64,000 bases of DNA from Acidobacteriota bacterium (GTDB taxonomy: Bacteria > Acidobacteriota > Blastocatellia > Pyrinomonadales > Pyrinomonadaceae). A program made the position numbers and the translations under genes. Location: positions 31,554-95,553 of the forward strand of contig JAFAVK010000069.1 of NCBI GenBank assembly GCA_019242475.1. Direction: 5' to 3'. Position 1 is the stretch's first letter. Each line of letters begins with the position of its first letter. Shown piece after piece: positions 51,561 to 60,184 of the stretch. The notes under the pieces were generated by a model. It was not told where the DNA came from and made no database searches. It worked only from the letters and a program-made list of their open reading frames with translations.

Positions 51561-53447
51561 CTAACGGCCGTAGGCCTCCGCGTCCGGCGAACCTTGCGCC
51601 CGCATCCCCCCGGAGCCGAGGTCGGGGCCGAGTTCCCTGCCGAGCGCGGGCGCCAACAGGGAGGAGTAGGTGGCGGTCAGGTGGCTCGTGTCGGCGTAGG
51701 TGACGACGCCGCCCGACTCGGGCGGGCAGGTGCCGCCCGGGCAGACGGACTCCGTCAGGTCAACGTAGCGGGCCAGCCCTTCGGCGGCGCGCCGCTCGGC
51801 GTCGGCGACCCCCGCCTCCTTCAAGGGGAAGGAGCAGGTGGCCGGGCGGAGCCAGCGCGGGTACCACGCGCGCGCCGCGAGGCACGAGGGCACGTCGAAG
51901 CCCGCGGCCGGCGGGTCGCGCAGAAGGTAGACACGCGCGCCCGACTCCGAGACCTTGAGCAGGGTGCGGCGCGTCCCCTCGCGCCACTCCTCGACGCCGA
52001 CCATCCCGTCCCCCACGTAATGCAGCGAGCTGGACGCGACGACAGCGCCGGGGCGCAGCTCGACGATCCGCGCGAGCGCCTGCCGCCGCCACTCCTCGCA
52101 TTCGGTGTAGCGCCGCCCGAGCACGGGCAGATTGTAAGCGACGTCGGCGGCCGAGCAGTTGGCGCGGACGAGCGTCACGAGGCGGAAGCCGTCCGCCTCG
52201 GCGAGCTTTTCGAGCGCCGGCTGCCACTGCGCGGCGTGCGAGTCGCCGAAGAGGACGACCGCCGGGCCTTGCCCGTAGCCGCACTCTTTGAACTTGCCGA
52301 AGAAGTCCGGCAGGCACCCGTCGGCGTAGACCCTGGGCCAGTCGAGCGCCGCGCGCGTGTAGGGCGCCTGCCCGGGCGCGAGCGAGGCGTACCACGAGGC
52401 GCGGCGCCACCAGCCGGCCGTGACGAGGCAGAGGCAGCTCAGCGCGAGCCCCACGGCGAGCGGGCGGAGCTTGCCCGACAGGCGGCGGCGCGCCGGGCTC
52501 TCGACGAGTTGGAAGGAGACCCACGCGAGGCCGAGCGCGAGCAGGGCCATCAACGCCTTGCCCGCCACGCTCGACGCCCCCGAGAGGACTATCGCCGGCC
52601 AGTGCCAGAGGTACCAGCCGTACGAAAGCTTCCCGAGCCACCTCAGCCAGCCGAGGTCGAAGGCGGAGCCCTCGCCGCCTGTGAGCGCCAGCGCCGTGCC
52701 GAGGACGGGCAGCGCGGCCGCCACGCCCGGGAACGTCGTCCCGTCCCCGAAGAGGAAGCCCGAGGCGACGAGCAGGAGGAAGCCGAGCAGGCCCAGCCGC
52801 CTTCGGGTCGGCGCGATTGACAAAGTGACCACGGCCCCGGCCGCGAACTCCCAGGCCCGCGTCGGGCTTGAGAAGAAGGCCCAGGGCTGCCGGTAGTGCG
52901 TGAGCACGAGCGAGAGGGCGAAGGAGACGACCAGCGTCACCACGACCGTCCGCCGCAGCCGCCCCGTCTTCAACCCGAGCATGACGAGGAGCGGCCAGAG
53001 CATGTAGAACTGCTCCTCGACGCCCAGGCTCCACAGGTGCAAGAAGGGGTTCGCGGCCGCCCCCTGCCGCAGGTAGTCGGTCGCCTCGTGCGCGAAGTAG
53101 AGGTTCCCGAGGTAGCCGGCCGAGAAGAGCGCCGAGTTGGCGATGCGGTTCTGTTCGAGCGGCGCCCGTAGAAAGTAGGCGGCCGCGACCGTGCCGAGCA
53201 GCGCCAGCGTGAAGGCCGGCAAAAGCCGCCGCGCCCGCCTCGCATAGAAGGCCGCGAGTTTGACCTTCCCCGCCCGCGCGAGCTGCCCCGTGATGAGGTA
53301 GCCCGAGAGGACGAAGAAGCAGTCCACACCGACGTAGCCGCCCGAGAAGCCGGGGACGCCCGCGTGGTAGGCGACGACGAGCAGAATCGCCACGCCGCGC
53401 AGCGCTTCGAGGTCGGGCCTGAACGCATTTGATTCAGCCGGGGTCAT
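51561..53447 (-). CDS. OafA/YrhL-type acyltransferase with C-terminal SGNH domain
   Basis: 628 aa. Residues 1 to about 350 are the acyltransferase-3 membrane domain with about 10-11 helices: FRPDLEALRGVAILLVVAYH and GGYVGVDCFFVLSGYLITG hold the conserved His and Arg. After a linker, an SGNH-like domain has VVLFGDSHAAQWQPALEKLA, VVASSSLHYVGDG and YADTSHLTATYSSLL, so Ser, His and Asp are all present. The pair moves acetyl or other acyl groups from the cytoplasm to a periplasmic glycan hydroxyl. A poor-to-moderate AAGGAA site is 16 nt upstream of the ATG at 53447. The 21-bp array ends 109 nt upstream. Confidence 0.93.
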   Translation of the reverse strand: MTPAESNAFRPDLEALRGVAILLVVAYHAGVPGFSGGYVGVDCFFVLSGYLITGQLARAGKVKLAAFYARRARRLLPAFTLALLGTVAAAYFLRAPLEQNRIANSALFSAGYLGNLYFAHEATDYLRQGAAANPFLHLWSLGVEEQFYMLWPLLVMLGLKTGRLRRTVVVTLVVSFALSLVLTHYRQPWAFFSSPTRAWEFAAGAVVTLSIAPTRRRLGLLGFLLLVASGFLFGDGTTFPGVAAALPVLGTALALTGGEGSAFDLGWLRWLGKLSYGWYLWHWPAIVLSGASSVAGKALMALLALGLAWVSFQLVESPARRRLSGKLRPLAVGLALSCLCLVTAGWWRRASWYASLAPGQAPYTRAALDWPRVYADGCLPDFFGKFKECGYGQGPAVVLFGDSHAAQWQPALEKLAEADGFRLVTLVRANCSAADVAYNLPVLGRRYTECEEWRRQALARIVELRPGAVVASSSLHYVGDGMVGVEEWREGTRRTLLKVSESGARVYLLRDPPAAGFDVPSCLAARAWYPRWLRPATCSFPLKEAGVADAERRAAEGLARYVDLTESVCPGGTCPPESGGVVTYADTSHLTATYSSLLAPALGRELGPDLGSGGMRAQGSPDAEAYGR

Positions 53448-53483
53448 GAGCGCGGGGTCAAATTCCTTTCGCCGGGAGCCAAA

Positions 53484-53882
53484 TTATCCGAGGGCAGCGC
53501 CTAAATGCCAGATAAATATGGAGATTTGCGCCTTCGCGGGCGCCGTCCGCGAGCCCGCGGATGAAATCTGCGGCTCCGCAGATGAAATCTGCGTTAACGC
53601 AGACGGCAGTTGCGTTAACGCAGACGGCAGTTGCGTTAACGCAGATTGTTTCTGCGTTGACGCAGACGGCAGTTGTGTTAACGCAGATGACAAGTGCGTT
53701 AACGCAGATGACAAGTGCGTCAACGCAGACGGCAATTGCGTCAACGCAACTCTCATCTGCGTTGACGCAACTGCCGTCTGCGTTAACGTACTTGTCATCT
53801 GCGGTCTCGCAACCGTCGTCTGCGGGGCTGCAACTCTCATCTGCGGCCCCGCGGATGGAATCTGCGGGCTCGCAACTGTCAT
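53484..53882 (-). CDS. possible heptad-repeat protein encoded by the 21-bp array
   Basis: 132 codons from an ATG at 53882, in the same direction as its neighbours, 20 nt after the GT2 stop and 36 nt before the acyltransferase ATG. The product repeats a heptad such as SALTQLP about 14 times (ALTQLPSALTQISSAEPQ) and ends with a hydrophobic IFIWHLG. No ribosome-binding site is visible, and an open frame on the plus strand encodes a nearly identical heptad, so this may be just non-coding repeat DNA. Position argues for a gene, sequence against; I leave it open. Confidence 0.25.
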   Translation of the reverse strand: MTVASPQIPSAGPQMRVAAPQTTVARPQMTSTLTQTAVASTQMRVALTQLPSALTHLSSALTHLSSALTQLPSASTQKQSALTQLPSALTQLPSALTQISSAEPQISSAGSRTAPAKAQISIFIWHLGAALG

Positions 53883-53892
53883 CCGCGGGGGC
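53557..53892. repeat. array of sixteen 21-bp units, in two opposed halves
   Basis: Exactly 336 bp = 16 x 21 bp. Units 2-9 follow GCAGAYRRCADYTGCGTTAAC; units 10-16 carry the reverse-complement form (GCAACTSYCRTCTGC core), so the array turns round at 53745/53746 and can fold on itself. The palindrome GCGTTAACGC or a close variant recurs at 21-bp steps, two helical turns, in the central units; the outer units 1 and 12-16 swap it for GCGG-rich variants. All three frames of + and - strands are mostly open. It fills the gap between the GT2 stop (53902) and the acyltransferase start (53447). Confidence 0.93.
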
Positions 53893-53901
53893 GCGGCGCC
53901 A

Positions 53902-54933
53902 TTAATCGACGCCGAAGCCGCTCCACTCGCCGCCGCGGTCGCGGCGTGCGGCCAGCCGCGTCCCGACCACCTTCGCGGCCCAGCCCGCCAGCCAGAAGGG
54001 CGAGCGGAGCGCGTCCGTCGTAAAACCCTGCCAGAGATAGCCGAGGGCGCCCGCGGGGCTGCGCCGCGCGTTGACGACGGCGTTGCGGAACATCGTCACG
54101 GCGAAGTAGCGGCGGAAGCCCTTGCGGTCAACGCCCTCCGCGTCGTTCCAGTAAGCCTGCGACGCGCGCGCCGTCTCGTAGATGAAGCGGTCGCCCTCCG
54201 AGACGGTCTTCGACGCGGCGTGGACGCGGAACCTCGTCGTCGGCTCCGGCAGGTACGTGGCCTCGAAGCGCTTGCTCACGCGCAGCACGAACTCGTAGTC
54301 GAAGGAGTAGCGGAAGCTCTCGTCTATCGGGCCGACCGTCTCAAGCACCTCGCGCGTGTAGAAGGTGCCGGGGTCGTTCCAGCGCACGCGGCCCGACCAG
54401 AACTCGATCAGCTCGCGGTGCGTGACGTGCTGCGGCTCGAAGACGCGGGCCTTGTCCGTGCCGTCGAGGAAGTGCTCGACGGGCGAGACGAAGAAGGTGC
54501 CGGGCTTCTGCACGTACGCGCGCGCGAGCCGCCGGAGCGCGCCGGGGAGCAGCAGGTCGTCGGAGTTGAGCCACGTCACGATCTCGCCGCGCGCGACCGA
54601 GAGCCCCTTGTTGATGGCGTTGGCCTGCCCCTTGTCCTTCTCGCTGACCCAGTGGGCGAGCCACGGCTCGTACTTCTTCAGCACTGCGACGGTCGAGTCG
54701 GTCGAGCCGCCGTCGATGACGATGACCTCGACGTTCGGGTAGTCCTGCAAGACGATGGAGCGGATCGTCTCCTCGATGTAGACGCCCTGGTTGTAAGAGG
54801 GGATGACGATGGAGACGAGCGGCGCGTCCTCGGCCGCCGGCCCGGCGTCCGCGCCCGCGGGCGCCTCCCACGGCCAGCCGCGGAGGTCGGCCGCGGGCGG
54901 TTCCGGGATTCGCTGGCGGGTCTCAGTCTGCAT
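53902..54933 (-). CDS. glycosyltransferase family 2
   Basis: 343 aa, GT-A fold. VSIVIPSYNQGVYIEETIRS, VIVIDGGSTDSTVAVLKKY, DKGQANAINKGLSVARGEIV and TWLNSDDLLLPGALRRL (DxD-like SDD) are all canonical. NDPGTFYTREVLETVGPIDE is the usual acceptor-side segment. No membrane helices. It overlaps the preceding GT2 gene by 11 bp. Transfers a sugar from an NDP donor. Confidence 0.92.
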   Translation of the reverse strand: MQTETRQRIPEPPAADLRGWPWEAPAGADAGPAAEDAPLVSIVIPSYNQGVYIEETIRSIVLQDYPNVEVIVIDGGSTDSTVAVLKKYEPWLAHWVSEKDKGQANAINKGLSVARGEIVTWLNSDDLLLPGALRRLARAYVQKPGTFFVSPVEHFLDGTDKARVFEPQHVTHRELIEFWSGRVRWNDPGTFYTREVLETVGPIDESFRYSFDYEFVLRVSKRFEATYLPEPTTRFRVHAASKTVSEGDRFIYETARASQAYWNDAEGVDRKGFRRYFAVTMFRNAVVNARRSPAGALGYLWQGFTTDALRSPFWLAGWAAKVVGTRLAARRDRGGEWSGFGVD

Positions 54934-55942
54934 ACTCTTTCGCCGCCCCGCCGCCCGCGCCGCCCGCCGCCGCGCCCGCCTTCTTCATCCCGTCCCGGAA
55001 GCCCCGGTAGATGGCGCCCGCAATCGCCATGCGGTAGAGCCGCCAGAGCAGCGGCCTCCACGGCAGAGCGCGCTCGGCCACCGCGCACGCGCCGAGCACG
55101 GCCGCCTGCCCGCCGCGGCTGCCGAGCAGACCCTTGACCCGCTTCCACGCGGCGAGCTTCAGGCCGTCGCGCTTCAGGTCAGGCGGGAGGTTTTCGCGGA
55201 CGAGCTGGATGCGCGGGTAGTCTTCGCCGTACTTCCCCCAGAAGAGCGGCTCGGTCAGCGTGTAGAGGCGCTGGCGCAGGCAGTAGTCGCGGATGGTCGA
55301 GCCGGCCCAGTCGTTGTGGAGCACGACGTTGGACGGGTCGAAGAGGATGCGGACGCCCGACTCGCGCGCGCGCATCGCCAGCTCGCGGTCTTCGCCGCTC
55401 GCGGTGAAGAAGCTCTCGTCGAAGCCGCCGAGGCGTTCGAAGTCCGCGCGCGGGAGCGACAAGTTCTGCCCCGTGATGCCCTCGTTCTCGCTCAGCCCCG
55501 CCTCGGGCGGGACGAAGGGGTTGAGCGCCTTGCGGAAGCGGCCGAAGGGCGTCGCCTCCTGCTCCGGCAAATTGACGACCTGCCCGCCGACCCAGCAGCC
55601 CGGGTTCGCTTCGAGCGCGGCGAGGTGGCGCCGCAGGAAGTCCGGCTCGACGAGGATGTCGTTGTCGATGAAGACGAGGTAGCGGCCGCGCGCGACCTCG
55701 GCGCCCGCGTTGCGCGCGGCGGCCGCGCCGGGCACGCCCTCGTGGACGAGCGCGAGCGGCACGGGGAAGCTCTGGCGGCCGACCACCTCGTCCGTGTCGT
55801 CGGTGCAGCGGTTGTTGACGACGACCGCCTCCCACGCGCCGTCGAAATCCTGCCGGGCGAGCGCGGGCAGCGTCTCGGCCAGCGCGTCCGAGCGGTTGTG
55901 CGTCGGGATGACGACGGTGAATGTGAAGGCCGTGTCCGTCAT
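54923..55942 (-). CDS. glycosyltransferase family 2
   Basis: 339 aa. FTVVIPTHNRSDALAETLPA, AVVVNNRCTDDTDEVV, PGAAAARNAGAEVARGRYLV and FIDNDILVEPDF (DND metal site). SFFTASGEDRELAMRARESG contains the GED catalytic-base motif. A basic and Gly/Ala-rich tail ends the protein. Starts by ATGA overlap with the FkbM methyltransferase and overlaps the following GT2 by 11 bp. Confidence 0.92.
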   Translation of the reverse strand: MTDTAFTFTVVIPTHNRSDALAETLPALARQDFDGAWEAVVVNNRCTDDTDEVVGRQSFPVPLALVHEGVPGAAAARNAGAEVARGRYLVFIDNDILVEPDFLRRHLAALEANPGCWVGGQVVNLPEQEATPFGRFRKALNPFVPPEAGLSENEGITGQNLSLPRADFERLGGFDESFFTASGEDRELAMRARESGVRILFDPSNVVLHNDWAGSTIRDYCLRQRLYTLTEPLFWGKYGEDYPRIQLVRENLPPDLKRDGLKLAAWKRVKGLLGSRGGQAAVLGACAVAERALPWRPLLWRLYRMAIAGAIYRGFRDGMKKAGAAAGGAGGGAAKEYAD

Positions 55943-56817
55943 GATGCGGCGGCGATCTCGTCCGCGCCCTTCGTCGTGAAGAGGTAGTTCGACACCGGGT
56001 TCGTCCCGTCGTAGGGCACCGGCCCCGACGGGTGCAGGGCGTAGCAGCGGTAGCCGTGCGCCGCGAGGAACTCGCTCATCTCCGGCCCCGGCCCCGCCCA
56101 GACCTCGCAGAACACGTCGGGGCGGTCGCGCCGCAGCGTCCGTGACAGGCCGCGCAGCACGTCCATCTCGGTCGTCTCGGTGTCGATCTTGACGAGGTCA
56201 ACGCTCAACCCCTCCTTCTCCGCCACGTCGTCGAGCGCCAGGACTTCCACCTCGAAGGAACTCACCTCCGAGCCCGCGTCGAAGATGCCGGGCTCCAGCC
56301 CGCAGCTGCACGGAATCTCGGTCGAGCCGTGGTAGAACTTCGCGCTCCCGGCCTCGGCGCCGACGGCCGCCTGGAGGGCGTTGACGTTTTCGAGTCCGTT
56401 GAGCGCGACGTTCTGCACCAGGCGGCTGTACGTCACCGGCATCGGCTCGAAGGCGTAGACGCGGCCGCGCGGGTTCGCGTGCGCGGCCAGGAGCGAGTAG
56501 AAGCCGACGTGCGCGCCCACGTCGAGCGTCGCCCGCGCACGCGTCGCCAGCCGGAAGAAGAGCGGCGTGATCTCGGGCTCGTAGCCCGCCCAGCCGCGCC
56601 AGAAGACCTGGTTCGAGACCCAGTCGTCGCCGCGCGAACGGAGCCTGAGCGCGCGGCCGTTCGGCAGCGGGCTCGTCACCGTCCCGCTGCGCGGCAGGTG
56701 CTTGATGGCCCACTCCGCGTTGGAGCCGACGCACGCGCGCAGAAGCGTCGTCGCCGCCCAGTTGAGCGGCTGCGACGCGCGCACGCGCTTCAGCCCGTCC
56801 TTGAGTGCCGGAGACAT
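55939..56817 (-). CDS. FkbM-family methyltransferase
   Basis: 292 aa from the ATG at 56817, with AAGG 9 nt upstream; a TTG at 56826 overlapping the previous stop is the alternative. SAM-binding motif I is TLDVGAHVGFYSLLAAHANP, then VYAFEPMPVTYSRLVQNVAL and VDLVKIDTETTEMDVLRGL. Family members methylate hydroxyl groups of sugars or macrolides. The last residues KGADEIAAAS are not conserved-looking. Lies between two glycosyltransferases, so methylation of a repeat-unit sugar is likely. Confidence 0.9.
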   Translation of the reverse strand: MSPALKDGLKRVRASQPLNWAATTLLRACVGSNAEWAIKHLPRSGTVTSPLPNGRALRLRSRGDDWVSNQVFWRGWAGYEPEITPLFFRLATRARATLDVGAHVGFYSLLAAHANPRGRVYAFEPMPVTYSRLVQNVALNGLENVNALQAAVGAEAGSAKFYHGSTEIPCSCGLEPGIFDAGSEVSSFEVEVLALDDVAEKEGLSVDLVKIDTETTEMDVLRGLSRTLRRDRPDVFCEVWAGPGPEMSEFLAAHGYRCYALHPSGPVPYDGTNPVSNYLFTTKGADEIAAAS

Positions 56818-56822
56818 TGTGC

Positions 56823-58001
56823 TCAACCTTGCCCCTTACCCGCGACGATCTTCTCGGCGACTTCGGTAAAGCGCTCGCAGATGACCTCGTGGCCGAAGCG
56901 CCCGCGCGTCCGGCGGGCGAGTTCTTCCGCCGGCAGGAACCTTTCGCGTTCCAGCCCGGCGCGGATGCCCTCGGCGAGCGCGGCCGGGTCTTCCTTCGGG
57001 ACGAGCAGACCCGTGCCTTCGTGCACGTACTCTTCCGGCCCGCCGCAGCGCGTCGCGACGACGGGGACGCCCGAGGCCAGCGCCTCGGCGCCGCTGCGGC
57101 CGAAGGTCTCGTAAGAGCTGGGGATGACGACGAGCGCCGAGCGGCGGATGAGCGGCGCCAGCTCGGCGGGCGGCACCCACGGCAGGAGGTTGACGCTCGC
57201 GCCGACGCGCAGCCCCTCGACGCGCGGCGCGAGCAGTTCCACGTCCGGGCCGACGATGTCGAGCTGCGCCGCCCCCGCGCCGTTCGAACTCTGCGCGACC
57301 CTCTGCCAAGCGTCGAGCAGGTTGGCGACGCCCTTGCGCGGGTCGTAGTGGCCGCGCGTCACGCACAGCACGCGCGGGGGTTGTGCCGCCCCGTCCTCTT
57401 CGCCGGGCGCGGCGGGGCGGAACATGTCGCAGTCAATCGGATAGTCGAGCTTGCCGTCAACCGAGACGCCGAACTCTTCGCGTATCTCCGCGGCGAGGCT
57501 GTCGCTGACGGCCGTGCGGTAGTCCGCGTCGGCGTAGGCGTGGCGCAGGCCCCAGCTCAGCATCTTCTTCTGCGAGGGCGGCGCCTCGTCCACCCAGTTG
57601 CGCACAGGCCCCCAGTGTTCGGTCAGCACGAAGGGGAGGCCGAAGAGCCTCTTCAGCATCAGCGCCGAGAGCCCCGCCGGCATCACGACGTGTGCGTAGA
57701 CCACGTCGATCTTCCACTCGCGCCGGACGCGCCGCAAGACCCTTCGGAAGGCCGCGAGGTAGCTCAGCACCCAGCTCTTCGGGACGTGCGTGTAGGTGTA
57801 GTTGACGCGCAGGATGCGCGGCGCGAGGCGGTCTTCGTCGTGGAAGGGCTCGGCGCCGACGCGCGGGCTCCCGAGCTGCTGCGGGTAGACGACCGTCACG
57901 TCGTGTTTGAGCGCCAGGCTGCGCGCGTACTCGTAGACGTAGAGCCCCGGCCACAGTTCGCGCCTGGTGGGAAAGACCGAGGGGATAAGTAGAATATTCA
58001 T
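56823..58001 (-). CDS. glycosyltransferase family 4
   Basis: 392 aa. ILLIPSVFPTRRELWPGLYV opens the acceptor domain; VVYAHVVMPAGLSALMLKRL and FVLTEHWGPVRNWVDEA follow. Donor half: VLCVTRGHYDPRKGVANLLD, VVIPSSYETFGRSGAEALAS (E-x7-E) and PVVATRCGGPEEYVHEGTG. A typical retaining GT4. Ends with a 4-bp or longer overlap with the FkbM gene. The 69 nt upstream of its ATG hold nothing I recognise. Confidence 0.92.
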   Translation of the reverse strand: MNILLIPSVFPTRRELWPGLYVYEYARSLALKHDVTVVYPQQLGSPRVGAEPFHDEDRLAPRILRVNYTYTHVPKSWVLSYLAAFRRVLRRVRREWKIDVVYAHVVMPAGLSALMLKRLFGLPFVLTEHWGPVRNWVDEAPPSQKKMLSWGLRHAYADADYRTAVSDSLAAEIREEFGVSVDGKLDYPIDCDMFRPAAPGEEDGAAQPPRVLCVTRGHYDPRKGVANLLDAWQRVAQSSNGAGAAQLDIVGPDVELLAPRVEGLRVGASVNLLPWVPPAELAPLIRRSALVVIPSSYETFGRSGAEALASGVPVVATRCGGPEEYVHEGTGLLVPKEDPAALAEGIRAGLERERFLPAEELARRTRGRFGHEVICERFTEVAEKIVAGKGQG

Positions 58002-58070
58002 GAACCCTGCGCCGAACGCACCGCCGCCCTCACGGGTTTCGCCGCCCCCGTTCGTCGCGCCCGGGTGTGA

Positions 58071-59063
58071 CTAGGGGTGAAGGCTGTGTGCGGACGAAAG
58101 TCTACCAAACAGCCTGCCGAGATGCCACTCGGCCCTGTAGAGGCACTCGCGGCTGACGAACTCGAAGGCGCCGGGCGCGAGCCCGATGAGGAGATTCTGG
58201 ATCGAATTGACGACGCCCGGCCCGTCCCACGCCCGGAGGTCTGCGAGGGACGCCCGCGCCCCCTTCAGATTCCCCTCCCGAACAAGCGCCGAGAGCAGCT
58301 CGCGGTGGAGTTCCCGCACGCGACTTCTGGCCCTCCGCTCGCCGAGGCCCGCCTCGCCGAGGTGGCGCCTGAGGACGAGGAGCATCGGCCCGATCTGCCG
58401 GCTGCCGAGGTGTGTCATCGCGGAGGCGTGGCGCCGGTACCTGACCAGCCGCTCGCGGAGGCCGTGGAAGACGACGCCGCGTGCGGCCAGCCGCAGCCAG
58501 AGGTCGTAGTCCTCCGCGCCGTGGAAGGGCTCGGCCTCCTCGAACCCGCCGGCCGCCTCCAGCAGCTCGCGGCGGAGCGCCACGGAGAGGACGGGGACGT
58601 GGTTGTGCAGGAAGAGGAGGTCGAAGAGTTCCCGGCCCGCGAGCCGGCCGCGCGGGACGTTGAAGGTCTGGCTCTCGTCGCCGGTGTCGTCGTCTTTAAA
58701 GATGAAGCCGTCGGTGAAGACGAGGCCGGCGCCCGTCTCTGCGAAGGCTTTCAACTGTAGCTCGAGCTTGCGCTCGACCCAGAGGTCGTCGGAGTCGAGG
58801 AAGGCGACGAACTCCCCGCGGGCGTGCGCGATGCCGTTGTTGCGGGCGCGGCCGAGCCGGCCGTTCGGCTGGCTGACGAGCCGGACGCGCGCGTCCCCGG
58901 CCGCGAAGCCGCGCACGACCTCGGCCGTGTCGTCCGTCGAGCCGTCGTCCACCACGACCAGCTCCCAGTCGGCGTACGTCTGGGCCTGCACCGACCGGAT
59001 GGAGTCGGCGATGTACTTCCCGGCGTTGTAGGCCGGCATGATGACGCTGAACAGTCCCCTCAC
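58071..59063 (-). CDS. glycosyltransferase family 2
   Basis: 330 aa from a GTG at 59063. FSVIMPAYNAGKYIADSIRS, WELVVVDDGSTDDTAEVVRG, LGRARNNGIAHARGEFVAFL and DSDDLWVERKLELQLKAF (DxD). GAEDYDLWLRLAARGVVFHG carries the ED base motif. No membrane segments. Twelve nt after the GDP-mannose dehydratase stop. Confidence 0.92.
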   Translation of the reverse strand: MRGLFSVIMPAYNAGKYIADSIRSVQAQTYADWELVVVDDGSTDDTAEVVRGFAAGDARVRLVSQPNGRLGRARNNGIAHARGEFVAFLDSDDLWVERKLELQLKAFAETGAGLVFTDGFIFKDDDTGDESQTFNVPRGRLAGRELFDLLFLHNHVPVLSVALRRELLEAAGGFEEAEPFHGAEDYDLWLRLAARGVVFHGLRERLVRYRRHASAMTHLGSRQIGPMLLVLRRHLGEAGLGERRARSRVRELHRELLSALVREGNLKGARASLADLRAWDGPGVVNSIQNLLIGLAPGAFEFVSRECLYRAEWHLGRLFGRLSSAHSLHP

Positions 59064-59075
59064 AACTTCCCCGCG

Positions 59076-60074
59076 TCAGGCCGCGCCGTCGTGGCCGGCG
59101 GCGCGCTCGGCGGCCTTCAAGTCCTCCCGCACCATCTCGCGGATCAGCTCGTCGAAGGAGCACTGCGGCTCCCAGCCGAGCACGCGCCGCGCCTTCGCGG
59201 AGTCGCCGACGAGCAGCTCGACCTCCGCCGGGCGGTAGAAGCGTTCGTCCTCGCGCACGTGCTCGCGGTAGTCGAGCCCCAGCTCGCCGAAGGCCAACTC
59301 GCAGAACTCCCGCACCGAGTGCGTCTCGCCGGTCGCGACGACGTAGTCGTCCGGCTCCTCGGCCTGAAGCATGAGGTGCATGGCGCGCACGTAGTCCCGG
59401 GCGTGCCCCCAGTCGCGTTTCGCTTCGAGGTTGCCGAGCAGCAGCTCGGAGGTGAGCCCGAGCTTGATGCGCGCGGCCGTCGAGGTGACCTTGCGCGTGA
59501 CGAACTCGTAGCCGCGGCGCGGGCTCTCGTGGTTGAAGAGGATGCCGCTCGCGCAGTACATCCGGTAAGCCTCGCGGTAGTTGCGCGTGAGGTCGAAGCC
59601 GGCGACCTTGCTGATGCCGTAGGGGCTGCGCGGGTGGAAGGGCGTCGTCTCGCGCTGCGGCACCTCGCGCACCTTGCCGAACATCTCGGAGGAGCCGGCG
59701 AAGTAGAAGCGGCACGCGGGCTGAAGCTCGCGCAGGGCGGCGAGGACGAAGTGCGTGCCGTTGATGTTCGTGTTCATCGTCGAGAAGCCGTCGGTGAAGC
59801 TCTCGGCGACGAACGACTGCGCGGCGAGGTGGTAGCACTCGTCGAACTGCTCGCGGCTGAAGACCTGGAAGATGCTCGGGTAGCTCTCCAGGCTCGCGGC
59901 GTGGAGCTTGACGCGGTCGAGGACTCCGCCGAGGCGCGTGAAGCGCCGCGTCGGGTCTTCGAGCGCGACGCGCCGGACGAGCCCGTGCACCTCGTAGCCG
60001 AGCCCGAGCAGGTGCTCGGTTAGGTAGCTGCCGTCCTGCCCCGTGATGCCTGTGATGAGAGCCTTCTTAGCCAC
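59076..60074 (-). CDS. gmd: GDP-mannose 4,6-dehydratase
   Basis: 332 aa from a GTG at 60074. NADP-binding ALITGITGQDGSYLTEHLLG, HLAAQSFVAESFTDGFSTM, FAGSSEMFGKVREVPQ (catalytic Ser/Glu), and SPYGISKVAGFDLTRN (Tyr and Lys). NHESPRRGYEFVTRKVT and GNLEAKRDWGHARDYVRAM are hallmarks of Gmd. It converts GDP-mannose to GDP-4-keto-6-deoxymannose, precursor of GDP-fucose, rhamnose or perosamine. A second step enzyme (fcl, rmd or per) is not in the window. The 110 nt upstream are GC-rich and empty except a relic of the AAATTTG repeat at 60178-60190. Confidence 0.95.
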   Translation of the reverse strand: MAKKALITGITGQDGSYLTEHLLGLGYEVHGLVRRVALEDPTRRFTRLGGVLDRVKLHAASLESYPSIFQVFSREQFDECYHLAAQSFVAESFTDGFSTMNTNINGTHFVLAALRELQPACRFYFAGSSEMFGKVREVPQRETTPFHPRSPYGISKVAGFDLTRNYREAYRMYCASGILFNHESPRRGYEFVTRKVTSTAARIKLGLTSELLLGNLEAKRDWGHARDYVRAMHLMLQAEEPDDYVVATGETHSVREFCELAFGELGLDYREHVREDERFYRPAEVELLVGDSAKARRVLGWEPQCSFDELIREMVREDLKAAERAAGHDGAA

Positions 60075-60184
60075 TCTGACCTGACCTTCTTGGTTCTGCC
60101 GAGACTGACGCGCGGGGCCGCGGGGGTTTTGGCCGCGCGGCCGCCCCCGAGGTTCTCAGGATTCTAAAGTCCTCACGCGAAATT

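Noticed and set aside
53557..53892. Array considered as a CRISPR
   Set aside because: Units are contiguous at 21 bp with no unique spacers, no leader and no cas genes; the orientation flips in the middle.
53446..55137. 563-codon plus-strand open frame
   Set aside because: It is open through the 21-bp array and then runs antisense to two clear GT2 genes; high GC creates long antisense frames everywhere in this window.
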